Shown here: positions 1-7,172 of the stretch, in pieces
Layout of the letters: every line of letters starts with the position of its first letter
How positions within the stretch are numbered: the stretch's first letter is position 1
Assembly: GCA_964613585.1 (NCBI GenBank)
Contig: CAZTHL010000040.1
Span: 1 to 34,499, forward strand
Length of the DNA stretch: 34,499 bases
Reading direction: 5' to 3'
Source: CAZTHL01 sp964613585
Lineage (GTDB): Bacteria; Pseudomonadota; Alphaproteobacteria; DSM-16000; Inquilinaceae
Made by a program: the position numbers and the translations under genes
The notes under the pieces: model-generated
The model's database searches: none
Seen by the model: only the letters and a program-made list of their open reading frames with translations
What the model was told of the DNA's origin: nothing

Positions 1-114
1 GGGCTAAGCGCGCGCGATCCCGGGTCGCACGCCCGCATGGCCCACGGCCCGGGATCCGCCTGCCCCGACCCCAGCCTCCCCCCAGCATCCCCCCAGCCTC
101 CAGGGACATGCCCC

Positions 115-1620
115 GTGCCGCCGGACCTCGACACCCTCCGCGCCGCCGCCCGGCGGCTCTGGCACGCCGTCGCCGCCGGCGATTCCCGGGCGCTCGGCCG
201 GCTCGGCCTTCTCCGGCCGGCCGGGCGGCCGCCGGCGCCGGAGGACGCGCTGACCACCATCGCCCGGGAGCACGGCTTCGACACCTGGCTCGCCCTCAAG
301 GACGCCGCGGTGATGTCCCGCCTCGACCGCGCGGAACGCGCCGAGCGGCTCCGGCGCGCGCTGTTCTTCGGCCATCACCGTCTGGCCGGGAGCCTCTTGG
401 CGCACGACCCCGACCTGCCCCGCGACGATTTCGGCCTGGAGATCGCGCTCTACGACCTGGAGGCGGTGCGCCGCACGCTCACCCGGGCGCCGGAGACGGC
501 GGCGATCGAGCCGTTGGGGGCGCGCACGCCGATCCTGCACCTGGCCTATTCGCGGCACATCCACGCCGCCCCGGAGAAGCGCGGCGAGATGCTGGCGACG
601 GCGGCGCTGCTGGTCGCCTTCGGCGCCAACGTCAACGACGGCTACGCGCCGGAGCCGCGCTCGGAGCACCGCATCTCGGCGCTCTACGGCGCGCTGTGCC
701 ATGCCGACAACCTGCCGCTGGCCGAATGGCTGCTGACGCACCAGGCCAGCCCCGACGACAACGAGAGCCTGTACCACGCCACCGAACTCGGCCACACGGC
801 AGGGCTCACGCTGCTGATGCGTCACGGCGTCAAGACCCGCGGCACCAACGCGCTCGCCCGCGCCCTCGACTTCGGCGATGTCGACGCGGTGCGCCTGCTG
901 CTCGACCACGGCGCCGACCCGAACGAGGCGGTCGCCGGCCATCCGAGCGGCGAGCCCGTGGACACGATCCCGGCGCTGCACCAGGCGGCCCGGCGCTGGT
1001 GCAAGGCGGAGATCGGCACGCTGCTGCTCGAGCGCGGCGCCGACCCCAAAGCCGAGTGGCACGGCCGTACGCCGTACGCGCTGGCGCGCATCCACGGCAA
1101 CACGGCGCTGGCGCGTCTGCTCGAGGAGCGCGGCCACGCCACGGCGCTGTCGGACACCGACGCCCTGCTCGCCGCCTGCGCGGCGGGCACGCAGCCGTCG
1201 CTCCGCCTCGACCCGGCGACGCTCGACGAGGAGGACCGGCGCCTGCTCACCCGTCTGGTCGCCGGCCCGGTGCCGCTCGCCCACCTGGAGGCGCTGGTGG
1301 CGCTCGGCCTCGATCCCGAGGAGCCGGACGCCATGGGCCTGACGCCGCTGCATGTGGCCGGCTGGGAGGGCCTGCCCGACCGGGTGGCGTGGCTGCTGAC
1401 GCTCGGGCCCGACCTCACACACCGCAACGCGTACGGCGGCGATGCCCTGGAGACCGTGATCCACGGCGCCGAGTTCTGCCCCAACCGCGCGACCCGCGAC
1501 CACATCGCCTGCGCCCGCCGGCTGCTCGAGGCCGGCGCGACGCTGACCCCGGAGATGATCGACGAGGGCGGCGACGAGGGCCTCACGCTGTTCCTGGAGG
1601 GCTGGGCGATCCATCGCTGA
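115..1620 (+). CDS. Ankyrin-repeat protein
   Basis: A protein of about 501 residues whose middle and C-terminal parts carry ankyrin repeats, helix-turn-helix units that bind other proteins. Visible units include LAEWLLTHQASPDDN, AVRLLLDHGADPNE, EIGTLLLERGADPKAE, a GRTPYALARIHGN unit and a GLTPLHVAGWEG unit. The first ~130 residues are helical and lack clear repeats. There is no signal peptide or membrane segment, so it is probably cytoplasmic. I prefer the GTG at 115: AGGGA sits 8 bases before it, and the in-frame stretch from the ATG at 37 is proline-rich with codons (CCA, GCA, CCT, ACA) unlike the rest of the gene. The ATG at 37 remains possible. The partner and biological role cannot be told from sequence. 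It stands alone, with a repeat-containing spacer downstream. Confidence 0.85.
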   Translation: MPPDLDTLRAAARRLWHAVAAGDSRALGRLGLLRPAGRPPAPEDALTTIAREHGFDTWLALKDAAVMSRLDRAERAERLRRALFFGHHRLAGSLLAHDPDLPRDDFGLEIALYDLEAVRRTLTRAPETAAIEPLGARTPILHLAYSRHIHAAPEKRGEMLATAALLVAFGANVNDGYAPEPRSEHRISALYGALCHADNLPLAEWLLTHQASPDDNESLYHATELGHTAGLTLLMRHGVKTRGTNALARALDFGDVDAVRLLLDHGADPNEAVAGHPSGEPVDTIPALHQAARRWCKAEIGTLLLERGADPKAEWHGRTPYALARIHGNTALARLLEERGHATALSDTDALLAACAAGTQPSLRLDPATLDEEDRRLLTRLVAGPVPLAHLEALVALGLDPEEPDAMGLTPLHVAGWEGLPDRVAWLLTLGPDLTHRNAYGGDALETVIHGAEFCPNRATRDHIACARRLLEAGATLTPEMIDEGGDEGLTLFLEGWAIHR

Positions 1621-1960
1621 TGCCGCCAAGGCGATGCCGAGGGCGCCCGACGCCCTTCGGCTCGAACCCCAAGGGGAACGACCCTTCAAAGTCCGCTCGG
1701 GCACATCCGGAGGATGGCGTGAAGGCTTACGCCACCGAGCCGACGCGGTGGCTCGCCGGCTCGGCTGGGGGTGCGCCCGCCAACCCAGCGCCGCCCGGGC
1801 GCGCCGTGGCGCCTCACTGACCGACGTCATCGGCTCGCCGACATTACGTCATTCGTCGTACTACCCTTTAGCTCATCTAGTTAATTCAGGTCTACACCTT
1901 TACAAGCACGTTCAATGGCGTGTAATGTGACAGTCGTCATCAGCAATGAGGCGACAGGCC
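1621..1960. other. Repeat-bearing, AT-rich spacer before the propeller gene
   Basis: No convincing gene lies here. The first part is GC-rich and holds small inverted repeats (for example AACCCC-AAGGGG around 1674). Copy A of the dispersed repeat occupies 1735-1846. From about 1850 to 1960 the sequence becomes markedly AT-richer than the rest of the window, with TTTAG, TTAATT and TTTAC stretches. It is the likely promoter zone of the gene at 1961, although I could not identify a good -35/-10 pair. A reading frame at 1634-1930 has no family resemblance and is read as spurious. Confidence 0.6.
1735..1846 (+). repeat. Dispersed hairpin repeat, copy A
   Basis: A copy of a ~113-bp repeat also found at 4355, 8030 and (inverted) 34323. 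Order of parts: an inverted repeat CCGAGCCG (1735-1742)/CGGCTCGG; a GGTGCGCCCGCC block lying in the loop of a GCTGGG/CCCAGC stem; a CCCGGGCGCGCC block; a 3' part ending TCGGCTCGCCGACATTA. The order and total length match the other copies while the loops differ, so paired bases are conserved more than sequence. The strand given is the orientation shared with copies B and C. Confidence 0.7.
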
Positions 1961-3454
1961 ATGAGATTCTCCTGGTTCGGGACAATCATTGTTTCCAGCG
2001 TTATTGCGGGTGGCGCATTCGGTTATGGAGTTGCGGTGGGAAAATACGAGATTTTCCCATATGATATGGTCCTGAAGATAAAGAATCATTTCCCTCAGCA
2101 GTGGCGCACCTCGCTCGGCAAGATCAGTCCGCCGACGCAGAAAGAGAAGACTCTTCAAGCCATGCTCGACAACATTCGCGGAAAGCTTTCGATCGAACCG
2201 GCTGCCTATGAGAGCAGGGTTGCACAGGTCGAGGACTTGGCGCTGAGCGATGGTCAGCGTCGCCATTTCGTGGTGCCGCTGGGCTTCACCAACGCCTCGA
2301 AGCACGAATTTGCCTACGGCTCGGCCTACATGGGCTTCGACAGTACCGGCGGCCTGTGGCTTGCCGATGCCGACGGCGACTTCTTCCACGCCGACTGGCC
2401 GACCGACCTCAAGGACGGCGCGCCGGTCTCCTTTGGTACGGTCTCGAGCAATATCCTCGAATTCATCGATTACCCCGGATTCTTCCTGGCGTCCAATCTC
2501 GGCATCAAGGATGTCGCGATCATGGACGGCCGGATTTTGATCAGCTATTCCAACCAGAAGACCAAGGATTGCTTCAACACGTCGATCCTGGCGGCCGACC
2601 TCGACGCCGCGCATTTGGAGTTCACCGATTACTTCTCACCGCAGGAATGCGTCCCGGCGCACAACGACTATGGCGAGTTCAATCCCCACCAGGGCGGCGG
2701 CCGGATCATCGAGCTCAATGACAACGAGATCCTGTTCTCTCTGGGCGAGTACCGGGTGCGCCTCCTCGCCCAGGACGAGGGGAGCCTGTTCGGCAAGGTG
2801 CACCGCATCGACAAGGCGACGCTGGAAACACGGCCGATCAGCATGGGGCATCGCAATCCGCAGGGGCTGGCCTACTCGGCCGAGCGCGACCTGGTCCTGG
2901 TGTCGGAGCACGGTCCGTTCGGCGGTGACGAGCTGAACGCCTTCCGGCTCGATGGGGTCGAGGGTGTCGCCAACTTCGGCTGGCCGGTGTCGTCCTACGG
3001 CGAGCATTACGGCAGCGGCGGCTACAGCGAGCACGACAAGGCGCGCCGCGACGACCCGAAGTACCAGACGGCGCCCCTCTACAAGAGCCACGCCGAGCAC
3101 GGCTTCCTCGAGCCGGAGGTTTACTGGGTCCCGTCCATCGGGGCCTCGGAGATTGCCATCGCGCCGGTCGACGGCGAGGATCATGTCTTCGTGTCGGCGC
3201 TCGGGATCGATCCCACGGAAGGCGACATGTCGATCCACGCCTACCGGCTGGAGGCCGACGGGGTCGGCGATCAGATCGCCACCCTGCCGGTCGACGAGCG
3301 GATCCGGGATCTGCATTACCACGAGGCGACCGGCATGCTGTACTACCTTGGCGAGACATCCGGCATGATCGGCGCCATCGACCTGTCGGGCGACGGCGCC
3401 TCGCGGGAGTTGACGGGCGCGGCCGGCCGGGTCAGCCCGCGGGCAGGTGGCTGA
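1961..3454 (+). CDS. Membrane-anchored glucose/sorbosone dehydrogenase-like beta-propeller
   Basis: A protein of 497 residues with one N-terminal hydrophobic segment (about residues 4-24), then a globular part expected on the outer face of the inner membrane. The central region matches the glucose/sorbosone dehydrogenase (GSDH) propeller family: MGHRNPQGLAYS, then VSEHGPFGGDELNAF, a NFGWPVSSYGEHYG stretch, and a PSIGASEIA segment late in the fold. Family members are PQQ-dependent sugar oxidoreductases, but many are uncharacterised and the substrate here is unknown. The ATG at 1961 is preferred over the in-frame ATG at 1946 because GAGG lies 8 bases before it. The first ~250 bases are clearly less GC-rich than the rest of the gene, suggesting a transferred or recently recombined 5' end. 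The 3' end overlaps the convergent transporter gene by 23 bases. Confidence 0.8.
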   Translation: MRFSWFGTIIVSSVIAGGAFGYGVAVGKYEIFPYDMVLKIKNHFPQQWRTSLGKISPPTQKEKTLQAMLDNIRGKLSIEPAAYESRVAQVEDLALSDGQRRHFVVPLGFTNASKHEFAYGSAYMGFDSTGGLWLADADGDFFHADWPTDLKDGAPVSFGTVSSNILEFIDYPGFFLASNLGIKDVAIMDGRILISYSNQKTKDCFNTSILAADLDAAHLEFTDYFSPQECVPAHNDYGEFNPHQGGGRIIELNDNEILFSLGEYRVRLLAQDEGSLFGKVHRIDKATLETRPISMGHRNPQGLAYSAERDLVLVSEHGPFGGDELNAFRLDGVEGVANFGWPVSSYGEHYGSGGYSEHDKARRDDPKYQTAPLYKSHAEHGFLEPEVYWVPSIGASEIAIAPVDGEDHVFVSALGIDPTEGDMSIHAYRLEADGVGDQIATLPVDERIRDLHYHEATGMLYYLGETSGMIGAIDLSGDGASRELTGAAGRVSPRAGG

Positions 3455-4301
3455 GGCCGGCGGCCATCATCGCGGCGCCGACCGTGCCGATGAGCAGCGC
3501 CGACAGGTAGGGCAGGCGGCCGGACCAGCGCTCGAGGCGGCCGCTTGAGACCAGGCCGCCGGCCCGCCGGGCGGCGGCCGCCGTGCCCCAGGCGGCGGCG
3601 ACGCCGACCATCACCAGGGTGGCGCCGAGGCCGAGGCTGAAGCCGCCGACCAGGCCGACCCCGAGCCACACGCTGTCGAGCTGCAGGCACACCAGCAGCA
3701 CCGTCACCGCCGCCGCGCAGGGAATCAGCCCGCCGGTGAGGCCGAACAGCACCGTCTGACGCAGTCCGATGCCGCCGCCCGCCGCGAGCCGCTCGCGGAG
3801 GGCCGCGGCATGGGCGCGGGCGTGGGCATCGCCGCCCTCCACGGAGGCCGGGCTGTCGCCCCGGTCTGCTCCGGTCGCGCCGTCCGCCTCGTGCCAAGGC
3901 CCGCGATCGTGCCCATGCCCGTGGTGATGCCCGTCCGCGCCGGCCCAGACCGGCTGCATGGCCCGCTCGCCCTGGACCCGGCCGAACATCCAGGCGGCGA
4001 TGACCAGGACAATGGCGCCCGACGCCACCATCAGGTACGGCTCGGCGGTCTCCGCGACCAGCGTGTCGCCGGAGGCGAGCGCCGCCGCGGCCAGCAACCA
4101 GACGATGGCGGAGTGCGCCACCGTCGCGCTCAGCCCCAGCACCACTGCCTGCAGCGCGGTGCCGCGCACGGCGACGATGAAGGCGGCGATCATGGTCTTG
4201 GCGTGGCCCGGCTCGAGCGCGTGCAGGGCGCCAAGCACGAAGGCGATGCCGAACAGCAGCAACGGGTGCCCGTCCCCCGCGATCAGCCCGGTCAGATCCA
4301 T
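3432..4301 (-). CDS. rcnA: Nickel/cobalt transporter, NicO/RcnA family
   Basis: A polytopic membrane protein of 289 residues that moves Ni2+/Co2+ across the inner membrane. Seen directly: the family motif HALEPGHAKTM (27-37), a VAHSAIVWLL helix (61-70), a cytosolic-type histidine-rich loop with HHHGHGH (125-131) plus further His to 164, and GGLIPCAAAVTVLL (190-203), which closely follows E. coli RcnA. The length and the single His-rich loop between the two helix blocks fit RcnA-type exporters. The NicO superfamily also includes importers, so direction is inferred from similarity and from the repressor gene just upstream. The start is supported by GGAGGAG upstream of the ATG. It follows the CsoR/RcnR-like gene at a distance of 163 bases, filled by repeat copy B, and converges on the propeller gene. 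Confidence 0.9.
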   Translation of the reverse strand: MDLTGLIAGDGHPLLLFGIAFVLGALHALEPGHAKTMIAAFIVAVRGTALQAVVLGLSATVAHSAIVWLLAAAALASGDTLVAETAEPYLMVASGAIVLVIAAWMFGRVQGERAMQPVWAGADGHHHGHGHDRGPWHEADGATGADRGDSPASVEGGDAHARAHAAALRERLAAGGGIGLRQTVLFGLTGGLIPCAAAVTVLLVCLQLDSVWLGVGLVGGFSLGLGATLVMVGVAAAWGTAAAARRAGGLVSSGRLERWSGRLPYLSALLIGTVGAAMMAAGLSHLPAG

Positions 4302-4354
4302 CGGCTCCTCCTTCCCGCGTCGGGGCGGCGGGCGCCGTCGCCGGCCTCATGCCG

Positions 4355-4467
4355 CCGAGCCGACACGATGACCCGTCGGCTCGGCCGGCGGCGCGCGCCC
4401 GCCGGCGCTGCCGCCGCCCGGGCCCGCCGTCGCGAGCCCAGGGCTGACGCCGTTGGCTGAGGCATCA
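4355..4467 (+). repeat. Dispersed hairpin repeat, copy B
   Basis: A 113-bp copy of the dispersed repeat. It opens with a perfect 10-bp inverted repeat, CCGAGCCGAC (4355-4364) and GTCGGCTCGG (4375-4384). A second hairpin CCGGCGG/CCGCCGG encloses the GCGCGCCCGCC block, then come CCGCCCGGGCCCGCC and the 3' part ending GTTGGCTGAGGCATCA. Its last three bases (4465-4467) are the stop codon of the minus-strand regulator gene, so the element lies between regulator and transporter inside what is probably one transcript, where its hairpins could affect termination or mRNA stability. Confidence 0.75.
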
Positions 4468-4740
4468 GAGATACTTCGCCAGATCCTTGAACTCGCGAAT
4501 CAGCGCCCGCGCCGTCGCCGGATCGGTCTCGCCGTTCAGCGACTCCTCCAGGCAGTGGTCGACATGGTCCTGGATCAGCAGGCGCTTGGCCTGGCTCACC
4601 GCCTTCTCCACCGCGTGCAGCTGCTGCGCGAGGTCGGCGCAGGGCCGATTGTCCTGCTCCATCATGCGTACGATGGTCTGCAGGTGGCCGCTGGCCCGCT
4701 TGAGGCGGTTGATGACCTCCGGATGGCTCTCGTGCCGCAC
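4465..4740 (-). CDS. Metal-sensing repressor, CsoR/RcnR family
   Basis: A 91-residue all-helical DNA-binding metal sensor (DUF156 family). Metal binding normally releases such repressors from a C/G-tract operator and turns on an export gene. Seen: a Cys34-His59-Cys63 triad with the exact C-X24-H-X3-C spacing of CsoR, plus His3, His6 and His62 that could complete a nickel or cobalt site as in RcnR/InrS. The GTG at 4740 is chosen because it gives the normal family length and begins just before the conserved EVINRLKRASGHLQ helix; upstream in-frame sequence is low-complexity. The neighbouring rcnA-like gene argues for Ni/Co sensing, whereas the C-H-C triad alone would fit copper. The metal is therefore inferred, not shown. 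Confidence 0.88.
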   Translation of the reverse strand: MRHESHPEVINRLKRASGHLQTIVRMMEQDNRPCADLAQQLHAVEKAVSQAKRLLIQDHVDHCLEESLNGETDPATARALIREFKDLAKYL

Positions 4741-4750
4741 CGCTTGTGTC

Positions 4751-4780
4751 CTATCCCCCTGGTGAGGATGACTCCATCCT
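4751..4780. promoter_or_regulatory. Candidate operator of the CsoR/RcnR-like repressor
   Basis: Directly before the regulator start lie a C-tract, CTATCCCCCT (4751-4760), and a perfect inverted repeat AGGATG-ACTC-CATCCT (4765-4780). CsoR/RcnR-family operators typically combine a G/C tract with flanking inverted repeats, so this is a reasonable autoregulatory site controlling the regulator and the transporter. The assignment is by position and architecture only. Confidence 0.5.
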
Positions 4781-5052
4781 ATCCTCTGGGAAGGGATGAG
4801 GCAAGACCGGCAGGGCCTGGCCCGCGCCGGCGTCGAGGGCGGGGCAGCACGTCCGTTGTCCGCGGGACCGGAACGGAGCCTGTGCCACCCGCGGCTTGTG
4901 TCGTTCGGACCGGCCGCGGGCCGCATCGGGTTTCGCTTCGCTCCCACCGAACGGCGCGGAGGCCGTCGTTTGAGCAGGCCCCCGATGAGCGGAGCGTCGA
5001 GACCACCGGCGCCGGTCGCGCGGCCCGCTCAGGCCGACAGCCCCGTCCGCCC
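4781..5052. other. Divergent spacer, no gene seen
   Basis: This GC-rich stretch separates the minus-strand repressor from the plus-strand B12-controlled operon. Small reading frames in it have no family resemblance and no convincing ribosome site. It probably holds promoter elements for the regulator close to 4781, but I could not resolve a -35/-10 pair there. Confidence 0.5.
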
Positions 5053-5081
5053 TTGACGCGGCAGCGCCCAGGACTTAAAAG
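5053..5081 (+). promoter_or_regulatory. Sigma70-like promoter ahead of the cobalamin riboswitch
   Basis: TTGACG (5053-5058) and TAAAAG (5076-5081) are separated by 17 bases and match the -35 and -10 consensus at 5/6 and 4/6 positions. The predicted start of transcription falls at about 5088, exactly where the riboswitch aptamer begins, which supports the call. Confidence 0.6.
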
Positions 5082-5087
5082 AGCGGT

Positions 5088-5276
5088 GATTTGGTGCCTC
5101 GTAGCCTACGGTAGAGGCTTAATAGGGAACTCGGTGCGGCGTACCCATCAGGGACCAACTCCGAGGCTGTCCCCGCAACTGTGAGCGAGAGGTCGCGCTC
5201 AACCGGCCACTGGACCCCGCGTCCGGGAAGGCGAGCGCAAGGACCGACGACCGCGAGCCAGAAGACCTGCCAAGTC
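5088..5276 (+). ncRNA. Cobalamin riboswitch (aptamer)
   Basis: An adenosylcobalamin-type riboswitch. The closing stem P1 forms between GATTTGG (5088-5094) and CCAAGTC (5270-5276). The conserved core is present: GGTGCGGC before 5141, GGCTGTCCCCGCAACTGT (5165-5182), GCCACTG (5206-5212), GGGAAGGCG (5225-5233) and the B12 box GAGCCAGAAGACCTGCC (5255-5271). Such elements switch genes off when cobalamin is plentiful and usually control B12 synthesis, B12 uptake or cobalt transport. Here no known B12 gene follows. Instead there is a 45-residue membrane peptide and a Zn/Mn-family ABC transporter. Confidence 0.95.
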
Positions 5277-5290
5277 CGTCGACGTCCATT

Positions 5291-5316
5291 CTCCGGGACG
5301 GTGGATCCCGAGGAGG
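5291..5316 (+). promoter_or_regulatory. Shine-Dalgarno-sequestering hairpin of the riboswitch
   Basis: CTCCGGGA (5291-5298) can pair with TCCC (5306-5309) and GGAG (5312-5315), leaving a 2-base bulge and a 7-base loop. This hides most of the strong ribosome site AGGAGG (5311-5316) that serves the TTG start at 5323. There is no T-run after the hairpin, so control is probably at translation rather than termination. The structure was inferred by eye, without energy calculation. Confidence 0.6.
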
Positions 5317-5322
5317 CTTGAG

Positions 5323-5460
5323 TTGCGTCTGTCCAGCGCCCGCCCCGCGCCCGCGGGCGGCTTCGACCTTACCGCCGTCAGCACCCGTCGCCTGCTCGTC
5401 CTGGCCGCGCTCGTCTCGCTCGGCCTGTGGAGCCTGGTGATCGTCGCCACGCTGATCTAG
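5323..5460 (+). CDS. 45-residue single-span membrane peptide under B12 riboswitch control
   Basis: A small gene starting with TTG at 5323, 6 bases after a perfect AGGAGG that is itself the target of the riboswitch hairpin. The product has a short polar N-terminus (residues 1-21, with Phe-Asp-Leu near 14-16 and RR at 22-23) and one hydrophobic helix (about 24-45) that runs to the C-terminus. The stop is 10 bases before the ABC ATPase start, and that gene has only a weak ribosome site, so the two are probably translationally coupled. The size and position recall CbtB, a small B12-regulated cobalt-transport protein, but the His/Cys C-terminal motif of CbtB is absent, so I do not assign it. It could be an accessory subunit or a leader peptide that couples the riboswitch to the transporter. 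Confidence 0.65.
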   Translation: MRLSSARPAPAGGFDLTAVSTRRLLVLAALVSLGLWSLVIVATLI

Positions 5461-5470
5461 GCCGCGCGCG

Positions 5471-6238
5471 ATGATCCCCGACCGGGGCTGCCTGGTCGCC
5501 GCGACCGGCCTGTGCCTGGGCTACAAGGGCCGCGCCCTGCTGCGCGACGTCCGCTTCACGATCGACAGCGGCGACGTCCTGGCCGTCGTCGGCCACAACG
5601 GCTCGGGCAAGTCGACCTTTGTGAAGACCCTGCTCGGCGTGCTGGCGCCGGTCGCGGGCCGGCTCGACTGGCCCCGGGGCCGGCCGGCCGAGATCGCCTA
5701 TCTGGGCCAGCTGACCGAGTTCGACCGGCGCTTCCCGATCCGCGTGCGCGATCTCGCCGCCATGGGCGCCTGGCACGGCGTCGGCCTGTCGGGCAGCCTC
5801 GATGCCCCGCGGCGCCGGCTGATCGCCCGCGCGCTCGAGCAGACCGCAATGGCCGAGATCGCCGACCAGCCGATCCATGAGCTGTCCGCCGGGCAGCTGC
5901 AGCGCGCGCTCTTCGCCCGTACCATTGTGCAGGACGCCCCGCTGATCCTGCTCGACGAGCCGTTCAGCGCCGTCGACCAGACCACCGAGGCCGCGCTGCT
6001 GGCGCTGATCGACGGCTGGGCGGCCGAGGGCCGGGCCGTGATCCTGGTCGTCCACGACCTGTCCGCCGTGCTGCAGCATTGCACCCGGGCCCTGCTGCTG
6101 GGCGACGGCCGCGCCCGCGTCGGCCCGCCCGCCGCCGTGCTGACGCCGGACCATCTGGTCGACCAGGGCTATCTGTCGCCCGGCCAGTCCGCCTGGATCG
6201 AGAGCATGTACCAGCCCCCGGGAGCCGCCCGTGCCTGA
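5471..6238 (+). CDS. Metal ABC transporter ATP-binding protein (Zn/Mn family)
   Basis: A 255-residue ATPase that powers import through the permease encoded next. Motifs seen: Walker A GHNGSGKST (41-49), Q-loop YLGQLTEFDRRFP (78-89), signature LSAGQ (138-142), Walker B LILLDEP (158-164) and switch histidine in VVHD (His195). The Q-loop context resembles the ATPases of ZnuC/AztA/MntB-type metal transporters. It is the first large gene after the cobalamin riboswitch, with the 45-residue peptide between. Its end overlaps the permease start (GTGCCTGA), indicating coupled translation. The family is known for zinc, manganese and iron; the riboswitch suggests cobalt here, which is inference. Confidence 0.93.
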   Translation: MIPDRGCLVAATGLCLGYKGRALLRDVRFTIDSGDVLAVVGHNGSGKSTFVKTLLGVLAPVAGRLDWPRGRPAEIAYLGQLTEFDRRFPIRVRDLAAMGAWHGVGLSGSLDAPRRRLIARALEQTAMAEIADQPIHELSAGQLQRALFARTIVQDAPLILLDEPFSAVDQTTEAALLALIDGWAAEGRAVILVVHDLSAVLQHCTRALLLGDGRARVGPPAAVLTPDHLVDQGYLSPGQSAWIESMYQPPGAARA

Positions 6239-7172
6239 TGGATCCCTGCTCGCCTGGTGGGACTACGCCTTCATGAAGCGGGCGCTGATCGCCACCACGG
6301 TGCTGTCCTTCTCGGTCGCCCCGGTCGGCGCCTTCCTGGTGCTGCGCCGCCTGTCGCTGGCCGGAGAGGCCATGGCCCATGCCATCGTTCCCGGCATCGT
6401 CATCGCCTTCGTCGTCGCCGGCCTGTCCATGGCCTCGATGATCGTCGGCGGCCTTGTCGCCGGCATCGGCGTCGCGCTGATGACCAGCCTGCTCGCCCGC
6501 TCGACCATCATCCGCGAGGATGCCGGCCTCGCCTCGCTCTACCTCGTGGCGCTGGCGCTCGGCATCTTCATCCTGTCGGCAGCGGGCTCGGCGATCCCCC
6601 TCAAGAGCTTCCTGTTCGGCTCGATCCTCGGCATCGGCAACGACACGCTCGTGGTCATCGGCATCACCGCCACCGTCACCCTGCTCAGCTTCGCCGTCAT
6701 CCTGCGGCCGCTCATCGTCAACACCATCGACCCGGTGTTCCACCAGAGCCAGTCGCGCCGGCCCGGGCTGGTCGAGCTGTGGTTCATGGTCCTGGTCGTG
6801 CTCAACCTCCTGGGCGCGTTCAAGGCGCTCGGCACGCTGATGGCGGTCGGCCTGATGATCCTGCCGGCGACCGCGGCGCGCTACTGGGTACGCACCATCA
6901 CCGCCTACCTGCTGACCACCTTCGCGCTGGCGCTGACCAGCTGCTGGCTCGGCCTCGCCATCTCCTTCCACGCGCCGTCGGTGCCGTCGGGCCCGTCGAT
7001 CGTGCTCGTCGCCGGGGTGCTGTTCGCGCTCAGCCTCGCCTTCGGCCCGCAAGGGCTCAACCTGGGCCGCCTGATCCTGAAGCCACGGAGGACCGTGACC
7101 AATGAGACCCCTGCCGCTCATGCTCTTGCTGTTCCTGGCGCCCGCGGGCGCGCACGCGCAGGACAGGATTGA
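6231..7172 (+). CDS. Metal ABC transporter permease (ABC-3 family)
   Basis: A 313-residue integral membrane protein with about eight hydrophobic segments, typical of the ZnuB/MntC/AztB permease family. Recognisable family features are the first helix followed by GAFLVLRRLSLAGEAMAHAIVPG and a conserved FKALGTLMAVGLMILPA segment late in the protein. The GTG start at 6231 overlaps the ATPase stop by 8 bases. The reading frame continues 71 bases into the binding-protein gene, so the last ~25 residues (basic, not membrane-like) are coded in an overlapping frame. The tail is longer than needed by the fold and may be dispensable. It would form the membrane channel of the B12-regulated importer. Confidence 0.92.
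   Translation: MPDGSLLAWWDYAFMKRALIATTVLSFSVAPVGAFLVLRRLSLAGEAMAHAIVPGIVIAFVVAGLSMASMIVGGLVAGIGVALMTSLLARSTIIREDAGLASLYLVALALGIFILSAAGSAIPLKSFLFGSILGIGNDTLVVIGITATVTLLSFAVILRPLIVNTIDPVFHQSQSRRPGLVELWFMVLVVLNLLGAFKALGTLMAVGLMILPATAARYWVRTITAYLLTTFALALTSCWLGLAISFHAPSVPSGPSIVLVAGVLFALSLAFGPQGLNLGRLILKPRRTVTNETPAAHALAVPGARGRARAGQD

Noticed and set aside
1660..1700. tRNA T-arm-like sequence GGCTCGAACCCC.
   Set aside because: No acceptor stem, D-arm or anticodon arm can be placed around it.
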